DNA of 64,000 nt from Altererythrobacter sp. (lineage in GTDB: Bacteria > Pseudomonadota > Alphaproteobacteria > Sphingomonadales > Sphingomonadaceae): the NCBI GenBank assembly GCA_017308255.1, contig JAFKFN010000003.1, forward strand, positions 124,001-188,000. Reading direction: 5' to 3'. The notes beneath the pieces were generated by a model that searched no databases, was not told the DNA's origin, and saw only the letters and a list, made by a program, of their open reading frames with translations. Position numbers and translations under genes: made by a program. Every line of letters begins with the position of its first letter. Position 1 is the first letter of the stretch. This document shows positions 26,833 to 33,728 of this stretch, piece by piece.

Positions 26833-27692
26833 ATATCCTCGCAGATACGACCGTAGAGCTGCGGCCGGCGATCGCGGAAGAAACCCCAGCTGGCGCGGTG
26901 CCGCGCCGCCGCCGCAAGATCGAGCGTGGCCACCAGGACGCCGCTTTCCGCGCGTCCGTATTCGGCAAGCATGTCGCCCCATTCGTCGCAGATGAAGCTG
27001 TGGCCGTAGAAGCTCTGCCCTTCGCCGCTTTCGCTTTCATGGCCGATGCGATTGGCGGCCACCACCGGCATGCAATTGCTGACGGCGTGGCCGATCATCG
27101 CCCGGCGCCACATGCGGCTGGTGTCCATTTCCGCATCCTTCGGCTCGCTGCCGATCGCGGTGGGATAGAACAGCACTTCCGCGCCTTTCAGCGCCAGCAC
27201 GCGGGCGGTTTCGGGATACCACTGATCCCAGCACACGCCGATGCCGATCCGTGCGCCGAACACGTCCCACACCTTGAATCCATCGTTGCCGGGGCGGAAA
27301 TAGAACTTCTCTTCATAGCCGGGCCCATCGGGGATGTGGCTCTTGCGATAAGTGTCCATGATCTCGCCATCCGGGCCGATCATGGCCAGGGTGTTGTAAT
27401 AATGGTGCCCGTCGCGCTCGAAGAAGCTGGTCGGGATCGCGACGCCCAGCCCTTTGGCAAGCCGGCGCATGGCAACGACCGCCGGATGGTCCGCCAGTGG
27501 ACGGGCCAGTGCGAACAGCGCGTCATCCTCCACCTTGCAGAAATAAGGGCCGGAGAACAGCTCCGGCGGCAGGATCACCTGCGCCCCCTGTCCGGCCGCC
27601 TGTTCCACCAGCGCGGACACGGCGGCGATGTTCTCCGCCTCGTCCGGCGAACCCAGGGCGAGCTGCAATGCGGCGACTGAAAGCGTGGTCAT
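26829..27692 (-). CDS. aguB: Carbon-nitrogen hydrolase, N-carbamoylputrescine amidase type
   Basis: A 287-aa cytosolic nitrilase-superfamily enzyme. The catalytic triad is visible: Glu in ILPPELFSGPYF, Lys in TYRKSHIPDGPGYEEK and Cys in IGVCWDQWYPE. RKSHIPDGPGYEEKFYF and DMFYP-like YPTAIGSEP segments are diagnostic of AguB, which converts N-carbamoylputrescine to putrescine, CO2 and ammonia. Length is normal for the family. No agmatine deiminase (AguA) gene is adjacent, so the assignment rests on sequence alone. Confidence 0.87.
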   Translation of the reverse strand: MTTLSVAALQLALGSPDEAENIAAVSALVEQAAGQGAQVILPPELFSGPYFCKVEDDALFALARPLADHPAVVAMRRLAKGLGVAIPTSFFERDGHHYYNTLAMIGPDGEIMDTYRKSHIPDGPGYEEKFYFRPGNDGFKVWDVFGARIGIGVCWDQWYPETARVLALKGAEVLFYPTAIGSEPKDAEMDTSRMWRRAMIGHAVSNCMPVVAANRIGHESESGEGQSFYGHSFICDEWGDMLAEYGRAESGVLVATLDLAAAARHRASWGFFRDRRPQLYGRICEDI

Positions 27693-27730
27693 GCGCGGCT
27701 ATCTAGTCCCGTGGCGGCGGCGCACAAGGC

Positions 27731-28570
27731 TCAGTCGCGCTTGCGGAACAGCAGCGTCATCCGGTCGCTCTCGCCGATCTCCAGCATTTTCGGCCGCGTC
27801 TCGTCGATCGCCCCGGCCAGGCTCGGCGGCAGCATCCACACGCCGCGCTCGTAATCCTTGGTGTCCTTCGGATTGGCGTTGATCTCGCTCTTGCCGGCCA
27901 GATCGAAGCCATAGGCGTCCATCAGCGCGATCACGTCGCTTTCGCGCAGATAGCCCTTGTTCCCATCGGTCATCGAAAAAGGCGCGTCCTCGAACATGCG
28001 ATGGTCGACGATGCCGACCATTCCGCCGGGCTTCAGCATCCGGCGGATCGTCAGCATGTCGGCGTTCAGCCAGCCGAAGCGGAACTGATTGTGCATCTCG
28101 CGAAAGATCAGCACCCGATCGACCGTGCCGTCGAGCACCTCGGGATAGCCGTCGACATTGAACGCGCCGATCCGCGCCGCCGGGCCCAGGTTCCACTGCG
28201 CGGCCTGGCCGGGGAATTTCTCCGCCAGGCCGCCCATCGAATTGAGAAAATACTGATTGGTCTCGCCGGTAAGATCCGGCCCCATGGCGATATAGCGCCC
28301 CTCAGGGCCGAGATAGGGCGCCAGCACGCGCGTGTACCAGCCGCCGGCCGGCAGGTAATCGACCACGGTCATCCCCGGCCGGACCTGGAAGAAGGCGAGC
28401 GTTTCCGCCGGGTGGCGATAGATGTCGCGGGCGCGGTCCTCGGCACGGCGGGGATGGGCCAGCACTTCGGCCAGCGCGGCGTCGGCCACCTCCCCCTGCG
28501 CAAAGGCCGGCGAGGGAGCGGCGATCATGGCTGGCACGGCAAGGGCGGCGGCGAGAAGCATCATGCGCAT
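27731..28570 (-). CDS. Secreted class I SAM-dependent methyltransferase-like protein
   Basis: A 279-aa protein with a signal peptide (hydrophobic residues 3-25 ending PAFAQG) followed by a methyltransferase fold: FQVRPGMTVVDYLPAGGWYTRVLAPYLG (SAM site), then MLKPGGMVGIVDH. This periplasmic methyltransferase-like family (COG4798) is widespread in sphingomonads and its substrate is unknown. A periplasmic location makes true SAM use puzzling. The ATG at 28570 is preferred over a GTG two codons earlier, because GGGAG is seven bases from the ATG and only one base from the GTG. Confidence 0.82.
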   Translation of the reverse strand: MRMMLLAAALAVPAMIAAPSPAFAQGEVADAALAEVLAHPRRAEDRARDIYRHPAETLAFFQVRPGMTVVDYLPAGGWYTRVLAPYLGPEGRYIAMGPDLTGETNQYFLNSMGGLAEKFPGQAAQWNLGPAARIGAFNVDGYPEVLDGTVDRVLIFREMHNQFRFGWLNADMLTIRRMLKPGGMVGIVDHRMFEDAPFSMTDGNKGYLRESDVIALMDAYGFDLAGKSEINANPKDTKDYERGVWMLPPSLAGAIDETRPKMLEIGESDRMTLLFRKRD

Positions 28571-28668
28571 GGTCACTCTCCCGGCGGTCTGCCCCCGAAC
28601 CTATCCCGCGGGCGGAGGATGACAAGCGCGTTTCGGCGCCCCATCTGTCAGGCGAAGGAGATCAATAC

Positions 28669-29202
28669 ATGGCAGAGGAAACGGCGATCCTGGCGGGCGG
28701 CTGCTTCTGGTGCACGGAAGCGGTGTTCCGCGACGTGATCGGGGTGAGCGCGGTCGAAAGCGGATATATCGGCGGAACGCTGCCGAACCCGACCTATAAG
28801 CAGGTGTGCAGCGGCGAAACCGGCCATGCCGAAGCCATCAGGGTCACTTATGATCCGGCGGTGATCTCCTATGCCGAAATCCTCGACGTGCTGCTGGGCA
28901 CGCACGATCCGACGCAGCTCAACCGCCAGGGCAACGACATCGGCACGCAATACCGCAGCGCCATCTTCCCCCTGAACGAAGGCCAGCGCGCCGAGGCGCA
29001 GGCGGCCATCGCGCGCTGGAACGCCACGCACGAGGGCACTGCCGTCACCACGATCGAAGAGCCGACGCAATGGTATCCGGCGGAAGACTACCATCAGGAA
29101 TACTGGGAGGGCGAAGGCCAGCGAAACCCCTATTGCCTGGCCACGATCCCGCCGAAGCTGATGAAGCTCAGGAAGAGCTTCGCGGCCAAGGCGAAGGTCT
29201 GA
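28669..29202 (+). CDS. msrA: Peptide-methionine (S)-S-oxide reductase MsrA
   Basis: A 177-aa repair enzyme that reduces the S-epimer of methionine sulfoxide in proteins. The catalytic motif is GGCFWCTEAVFRDV with the nucleophile in GCFWC near residue 12, followed by GYIGGTLPNPTYKQVCSGETGHAEA and the HDPTQLNRQGNDIGTQYRS block. The mid-chain Cys (QVCSG) and the late Cys (NPYCLAT) may act in regeneration. The start has AAGGAG upstream. Its partner msrB lies 14 kb away in this window. Confidence 0.95.
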   Translation: MAEETAILAGGCFWCTEAVFRDVIGVSAVESGYIGGTLPNPTYKQVCSGETGHAEAIRVTYDPAVISYAEILDVLLGTHDPTQLNRQGNDIGTQYRSAIFPLNEGQRAEAQAAIARWNATHEGTAVTTIEEPTQWYPAEDYHQEYWEGEGQRNPYCLATIPPKLMKLRKSFAAKAKV

Positions 29203-29215
29203 GCCCGACCCCGAT

Positions 29216-29300
29216 CGTCATTGCGAGCGAAGCGAAGCAATCCAGAGCGTATGGCGCTGCCGCCCTGGATTGCGTCGTCGCTACGCGCCTCGCAATGACG
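29216..29300. repeat. 85-bp dispersed palindromic repeat, copy 1
   Basis: It starts CGTCATTGCGAGCG and ends CTCGCAATGACG as inverted arms, with GAAGCAATCCAG and CTGGATTGC as an inner pair. A second copy of the same length lies at 32183-32267. Both are intergenic after a stop codon. This class of imperfect palindrome occurs in many bacterial genomes. Confidence 0.8.
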
Positions 29301-29327
29301 AGGTCTCAAGCAAGGGCGATCACGCGT

Positions 29328-29822
29328 CTAGAAACGCGCCTGCACGCCCGCGGCCAGATACTTCGGCCCGGCGTTGGCCTTGACGTTCACCAGCGGCACC
29401 AGTGGCACGGCCAGCGTGCCGTAGGGGCGCAGCTTGCTGCTCATCAGCCGCGCGCCGGTGCCCACCGAAATGCCGGCCACCGGCAAGGTGAACGTCGCCT
29501 CCACCCGGCCATAGAACCGGGTTGAATCGCTTTCGCAGCGCTTGTCGGAAACGACCTTGCCGCCGTCGACCTTGCGGCATTCCGGCGGCGTGGCAGCGTT
29601 GTCGAGGACATAGCGATTGTCATGGCCGTCCGACAGAAACACGCCGGCGCCGGGCGTGATGCGGAAGCCGCCGATGGAGATCACCGAAAAGCCGGCACCC
29701 AGTTCGGCGCCCCACTGCCCTTCGGAGCGGGCGGCATTGGCCTCCAGCACCACCTGGGCGGCGGCGGGCGCGGCGGGCAGGAGCACAGCGGCGGCCACGG
29801 CGAGTACTGCGATCGATTTCAT
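29328..29822 (-). CDS. Small secreted, probably outer-membrane beta-barrel-like protein
   Basis: A 164-aa protein with a clear signal peptide (MKSIAVLAVAAAVLLPAAPAAAQ). The mature part alternates hydrophobic and polar residues (WGAELGAGFSVISIGGF, then FYGRVEATFTLPVAGISVG) and ends in Phe (VQARF), as barrel proteins recognised by BamA do. One Cys pair (PPECRKV, DKRCESD) may form a disulfide. The ATG at 29822 has GAGG eight bases upstream. No specific family recognised. Confidence 0.7.
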   Translation of the reverse strand: MKSIAVLAVAAAVLLPAAPAAAQVVLEANAARSEGQWGAELGAGFSVISIGGFRITPGAGVFLSDGHDNRYVLDNAATPPECRKVDGGKVVSDKRCESDSTRFYGRVEATFTLPVAGISVGTGARLMSSKLRPYGTLAVPLVPLVNVKANAGPKYLAAGVQARF

Positions 29823-29964
29823 GAATTCATCCTCATTCGGCAGGCGGGCTGGGGCTTTTCCGGATCGGCCACCTGCGCCCGCGCTCTGCCGGCGGCCCTT
29901 GTTTTGGCGCCGGGCTAGCCATGTGAACCTTACCCCGGATGAACGGGCCGCCGACCCGAGGGGT

Positions 29965-31209
29965 TCATGCCGCGAGTCGCGTGATGAAGAAGCCATCGAG
30001 ACCGCCCTGCCCGGCCAGCATCCCCGGATCGGTGCGCGTCCAACCTTCAGGCGTGGGGGAAAGCCCAGGGGGCAATTCGTCCGCCCGGATCGGATCGGAC
30101 GCGGCCGCGATACGTCGCACCTGTTCCTCCCCTTCCTCACGCTCAAGCGAGCACACCGCGTAGACCAGCCGTCCGCCCGGCTTGATCCAGGCAATTGCCC
30201 GATCCAGCAGGCGCGCCTGCAAGTCCGCCATTTCGGCGATCTGCCGTTCTCCGATGCGGTGGAGCACGTCGGGGTGGCGGCGCGCGGTGCCGGTGGCGGT
30301 GCACGGCGCATCGAGCAGCACGGCGTCGAACGGTTCGCCCGGCTCCCACGCCAGCGCATCGGCCACGACCACTTCGGCGGTAAGGCCGGTTCGCGCCAGG
30401 TTCTCGCGCAGCCGGTCGAGCCGGCGACCGTTGATGTCGAGCGCCGTGACCCGCCATCCGGCCGCCGCCAGTTGCAGCGTCTTGCCGCCGGGCGCGGCGC
30501 AGAGATCGAGCACGCGGCGGCCCTCCCCCGGCCCGAGCAGGCGCGCGGGGAGCGAGGCGGCGAGATCCTGCACCCACCAGGCGCCTTCGGCATAACCGGC
30601 GAGATCGCCCACCATGGTGCCGCGCGGCAAGCGGACATGGCCGGCGGCGAGCGACACGCCGCCCAGCGTTTCCGCCCATTGCTCCGTCGCCGAGGGATCG
30701 CGCAAGGTCAGGTCCAGCGGCGGCGGCACGGCGAGGCCGGCGGCGACCGCCGGTGCCCGCTCACCCCAGCGCTGCGTCACGCGCGCCGGCAGCGTGGGGA
30801 CAGGCGGCAGGCTCGCCGGCTGGCGCACCAGCGCGCCGAACACGCCATGCGCCAGGCGACGCGGGCCGCCCGCAAGCAACGGCAGGCCCGTCGCCACCAC
30901 GGCATGCGGGGGCGTATCCAGCCGCAGCCATTGCGCGAGCATGATCCGCAGAACCGTGCGCGCCTTCGCATCTTCGGCCAGGCGCAGGCGCGTGGCCGAA
31001 TCGATCAGCGCATCGAGGTCCGTCAGCCAGCGCAGCGCCTCGCCGGCAATGGCCCGGGCGAGCGCCTGGTCGGACGTCGTTGACAGCCCGGCGGTGGCGG
31101 CGGCAGCGGCCTGGTCGAGCGTTTCCCCCCGGCGAAGCACCGCGTCGAACAGCTTGAGCGCCGCACGACGGGCGGCAAGGCCCTGAATTTCCTTCGGCGC
31201 GCGATTCAT
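29965..31209 (-). CDS. rsmB: 16S rRNA m5C methyltransferase RsmB-like
   Basis: A 414-aa enzyme of the NOL1/NOP2/Sun family. The N-terminal NusB-like RNA-binding domain (about 10-130: ARRAALKLFDAVL) is followed by the Rossmann methyltransferase: SAM loop DLCAAPGGKTLQLA, the DAPCTATG motif and the catalytic Cys in YAVCSLEREEGE. With an N-terminal NusB domain it most resembles RsmB, which methylates C967 of 16S rRNA. Length fits the family (about 400-430 aa). It is divergent from the DUF1674 gene. Confidence 0.88.
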   Translation of the reverse strand: MNRAPKEIQGLAARRAALKLFDAVLRRGETLDQAAAAATAGLSTTSDQALARAIAGEALRWLTDLDALIDSATRLRLAEDAKARTVLRIMLAQWLRLDTPPHAVVATGLPLLAGGPRRLAHGVFGALVRQPASLPPVPTLPARVTQRWGERAPAVAAGLAVPPPLDLTLRDPSATEQWAETLGGVSLAAGHVRLPRGTMVGDLAGYAEGAWWVQDLAASLPARLLGPGEGRRVLDLCAAPGGKTLQLAAAGWRVTALDINGRRLDRLRENLARTGLTAEVVVADALAWEPGEPFDAVLLDAPCTATGTARRHPDVLHRIGERQIAEMADLQARLLDRAIAWIKPGGRLVYAVCSLEREEGEEQVRRIAAASDPIRADELPPGLSPTPEGWTRTDPGMLAGQGGLDGFFITRLAA

Positions 31210-31263
31210 GCCGCTGCCCTAGAGATCATTGCCCTTCGCCGCCAGCCGGCCCATCATCGCCGG

Positions 31264-31425
31264 ATGACCCAGCGCGCGACCCGACGCCCGAAGCCTTTCA
31301 CCAAGCCCGCCCGCTGGAGCGACGCCCCACCGCCCGCACCGGGCAGGGCAAAGGGCGATACCGAAGAGCTTGGCCCCACCCGCTATGGCGACTGGGTCAA
31401 GAACGGGATCGCGATCGACTTTTGA
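31264..31425 (+). CDS. DUF1674 protein, SdhAF4-like succinate dehydrogenase assembly factor
   Basis: A 53-aa gene. The C-terminal signature GPTRYGDWVKNGIAIDF is the conserved end of DUF1674/SdhAF4, which helps assemble the flavinylated succinate dehydrogenase subunit. The basic, proline-rich N-terminus (MTQRATRRPKPFTKPARW) is usual for alphaproteobacterial members. It is short but complete. It lies divergent from rsmB, a common arrangement in sphingomonads as far as I recall. Confidence 0.83.
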   Translation: MTQRATRRPKPFTKPARWSDAPPPAPGRAKGDTEELGPTRYGDWVKNGIAIDF

Positions 31426-31485
31426 CGGTTGCATTCGCCAGCGCTGTTCCGTCAAAGGCGCGCGATACGGAATGAGGAGAGGCGA

Positions 31486-32166
31486 ATGCGTGCGGATCGA
31501 CTATCACAAGCGGGCAAGACCCTGCTGATCGGCTTCGGCGCGAGCCTGTGCCTGGCGGGCTGCACCGTGGAATCGGCCCAGAGCGGAACCCGGGTGGCCG
31601 GCGCCGCCACAGGCCAGCTCCGCCCCGGCCCCATCCGCGACGGAACCCAGATCGGCGAAATGGCCGCGCAATACGCCCCCCGCCGCGGGCCGGTCGCGGC
31701 GACCGGCGCCAGCGCCTGGGTGCCGCCCGCGCCGCCGCCGGCCTTCGTGCTCAAGGACATACCGCCTCCCCCGCCGCCGCCTTCGCGCCCGGCAGCGGCC
31801 GGCAGCCCCCAGCCGGCGGCCCCGACCCCGGCGAGAGGGGCCGTCGATGCCTCGCAACTCGCCCGCCCCGAAGCCGCCGCGCCCGACACGCCCGCAGCGG
31901 CCGCGCCCGCGCTCAGCGCCGCGACGCGCGAGCAGGGCCGCAAGCTTTTCGCCGATTATTCCTGCAACGCATGCCACGCGCTGGCCGATGCGGGCGCCAG
32001 CGGTTCCATCGGCCCCTCCCTGGACGGCGACCATAACCTGACCAAGGCCTATGTGATCGAAACGGTGAACAACGGGCGCGGCGCGATGCCGTCCTTCGCC
32101 GGCCAGATGACCGATCAGGAGATCGCCACCCTGGCGGACTACATCGTGGGCGCCGCGCGCAAGTAA
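31486..32166 (+). CDS. Proline-rich lipoprotein cytochrome c
   Basis: A 226-aa membrane-anchored electron carrier. The lipobox LCLAGC gives Cys at residue 26. A low-complexity Pro/Ala linker (about 80-145, including a run of seven prolines) acts as a tether, and the C-terminal cytochrome domain has the haem site YSCNACHALAD and a Met ligand in RGAMPSFAGQM. The ATG at 31486 with GAGGAG upstream is used; a longer version lacks the lipoprotein start. Probably a periplasmic electron shuttle to a terminal oxidase, which is inference. Confidence 0.86.
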   Translation: MRADRLSQAGKTLLIGFGASLCLAGCTVESAQSGTRVAGAATGQLRPGPIRDGTQIGEMAAQYAPRRGPVAATGASAWVPPAPPPAFVLKDIPPPPPPPSRPAAAGSPQPAAPTPARGAVDASQLARPEAAAPDTPAAAAPALSAATREQGRKLFADYSCNACHALADAGASGSIGPSLDGDHNLTKAYVIETVNNGRGAMPSFAGQMTDQEIATLADYIVGAARK

Positions 32167-32182
32167 GGCGGGTTGAAGCCCT

Positions 32183-32267
32183 CGTCATTGCGAGCATAGT
32201 GAAGCAATCCAGGGCGGCGGCGTAATAGGCCCTGGATCGCTTCGTCGCTCCGCTCCTCGCAATGACG
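32183..32267. repeat. 85-bp dispersed palindromic repeat, copy 2
   Basis: Same outer arms (CGTCATTGCGAGC and CTCGCAATGACG) and length as the copy at 29216-29300, with a divergent centre. Intergenic, just after the cytochrome c stop. Confidence 0.8.
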
Positions 32268-32290
32268 ATTTGCGGCCGGGCAACGCGGGT

Positions 32291-32656
32291 CTACCGCGCC
32301 GGGCCTCTGCGCAAGGGAACGACGTTGGCCGGCAGGTCGAGGACCAGCAGGCGATCCAGTAGGTCTTCATCCAGCGCACGGTCGAAGACGCAGCCAAGTT
32401 CGCCCTGCCCGATCCAGCTCAGCCGGCCGCCGATCGGCGCTTTGCCAGCGACATGGAGCATGAGCGGCATGGCCCTGGTCAGGCCCACCGTGGCGAATCG
32501 CAGAGTGCAGCGATCGCGCCCTATCGCGGTGATCCACGTTTCCTCGGCCGGCCTGCCCCCGATCGCGCACCGCACGGGGATGGACACGGCGTCTTGCGCA
32601 TCGCCGCGCGCGGGGCGTCCGTTGCAGGACAGCAGGCTGGGCCGCTTGAAAGTCAT
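32291..32656 (-). CDS. PilZ-like domain protein
   Basis: A 121-aa protein with a fold pattern like a divergent PilZ domain (c-di-GMP binding): an N-terminal basic stretch NGRPARGDAQD, then DAVSIPVRC, and the later GGRLSWIGQGELGCVF strand, which resembles the (D/N)xSxxG plus G-x-V-x-W region but lacks clear key residues. The start is at 32656. Function is tentative and c-di-GMP binding is doubtful because the RxxxR motif is not clear. Confidence 0.5.
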   Translation of the reverse strand: MTFKRPSLLSCNGRPARGDAQDAVSIPVRCAIGGRPAEETWITAIGRDRCTLRFATVGLTRAMPLMLHVAGKAPIGGRLSWIGQGELGCVFDRALDEDLLDRLLVLDLPANVVPLRRGPAR

Positions 32657-32732
32657 GCCGCCGGATTGCCCCCGATGATTGAGAATTGCCTTGCGGGCGA
32701 GGGTAAACGACCGGATCACCCTGTTCCCGCGC

Positions 32733-33728
32733 TCAGAGCCAGCCGGAAAGTTCGCGCCTGACGAGCGCCTCCAGCATGTCCATCCCCGCCGCCTCCGCAT
32801 TGAGGCACGCCAGCACCGCCAGATGCTCCCCCCCCTCGGCGTGGAAGGTGTCGCGGCCGCGAAGGGCCAGTTCCTCCAGCGTCTCCAGGCAATCGGCGGC
32901 GAAGCCGGGCGCGGCGACGGCGATGCGCTTCGTCCCCCGGCGCGCTTCTTCGGCCAGCACCGTGCTGGTCGCCGGTTCAAGCCACCGGGCGCGCCCGAAG
33001 CGGGATTGGAACGTGGTGACCACACGCAGGCCCGGCCTGGCAAGTTCCGCTTCCAGCAGGCGCGCCGTCGCCAGGCAATGATCGTAATAGGGATCGCCGA
33101 GGTCGATCGCCCGCTGCGGCATGCCGTGGAAGCTCAGCAGCAGGGCTTCGGGCGAGAACGCCAGGCTTGCGATCTGCCGATCCAGATCCTTCGCCAGCGC
33201 GGCGATATAGGCCGGATCGTCATAATAGGGAGGCAGGGTCCGCAAGCTGGGCTGCCGGCGCATGGCGCGCAGGGCATCGGCCACGCGGTCGATCACGGTG
33301 GCGGTCGTCGCCCCGCTGTATTGCGGATAGAGCGGCGCCAGCAGGATGCGCTCGCAGCCGGCCTCGGCCATGCGCGCCAGCTCGGCGCCTATCGCCGGAG
33401 AGCCATAGCGCATGGCGTATGAGACGGTGACGTCAGGCCCCAGCCGATCCTGCAGCCGTTCGGCCTGCCGCGCGGTGACCGCCGCCAGGGGGGAGCCTTC
33501 TTCGGTCCATATCTGCGAATAGGCATGGGCCGATTTCTTCGGCCGGGTGTTCAGCACGATGCCACGCAGGATCGGCTGCCATGCGATCGGCGGAATCTCG
33601 ACCACGCGCCGGTCCGACAGGAATTCCGCGAGATAGCGCTTCACCGCGCGCGGCGTCGGCGCATCTGGCGTGCCGAGGTTGATCAGCAGCACCCCGATGC
33701 GGCCCGCGGCCGAGGACGCGCCGGTCAT
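32733..33728 (-). CDS. hemH: Ferrochelatase
   Basis: A 331-aa enzyme that inserts Fe2+ into protoporphyrin IX, the last step of haem synthesis. Motifs: GVLLINLGTPDAPTP at the N-terminus, the catalytic His in LLSFHGMPQRAIDLGDPYYDHC, and the second acidic site in PGFAADCLETLEEL. Full length for the family. It overlaps the stop of the molybdopterin dehydrogenase gene by 4 bp (ATGA), so it may be translated from the same transcript although the functions differ. Confidence 0.95.
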   Translation of the reverse strand: MTGASSAAGRIGVLLINLGTPDAPTPRAVKRYLAEFLSDRRVVEIPPIAWQPILRGIVLNTRPKKSAHAYSQIWTEEGSPLAAVTARQAERLQDRLGPDVTVSYAMRYGSPAIGAELARMAEAGCERILLAPLYPQYSGATTATVIDRVADALRAMRRQPSLRTLPPYYDDPAYIAALAKDLDRQIASLAFSPEALLLSFHGMPQRAIDLGDPYYDHCLATARLLEAELARPGLRVVTTFQSRFGRARWLEPATSTVLAEEARRGTKRIAVAAPGFAADCLETLEELALRGRDTFHAEGGEHLAVLACLNAEAAGMDMLEALVRRELSGWL

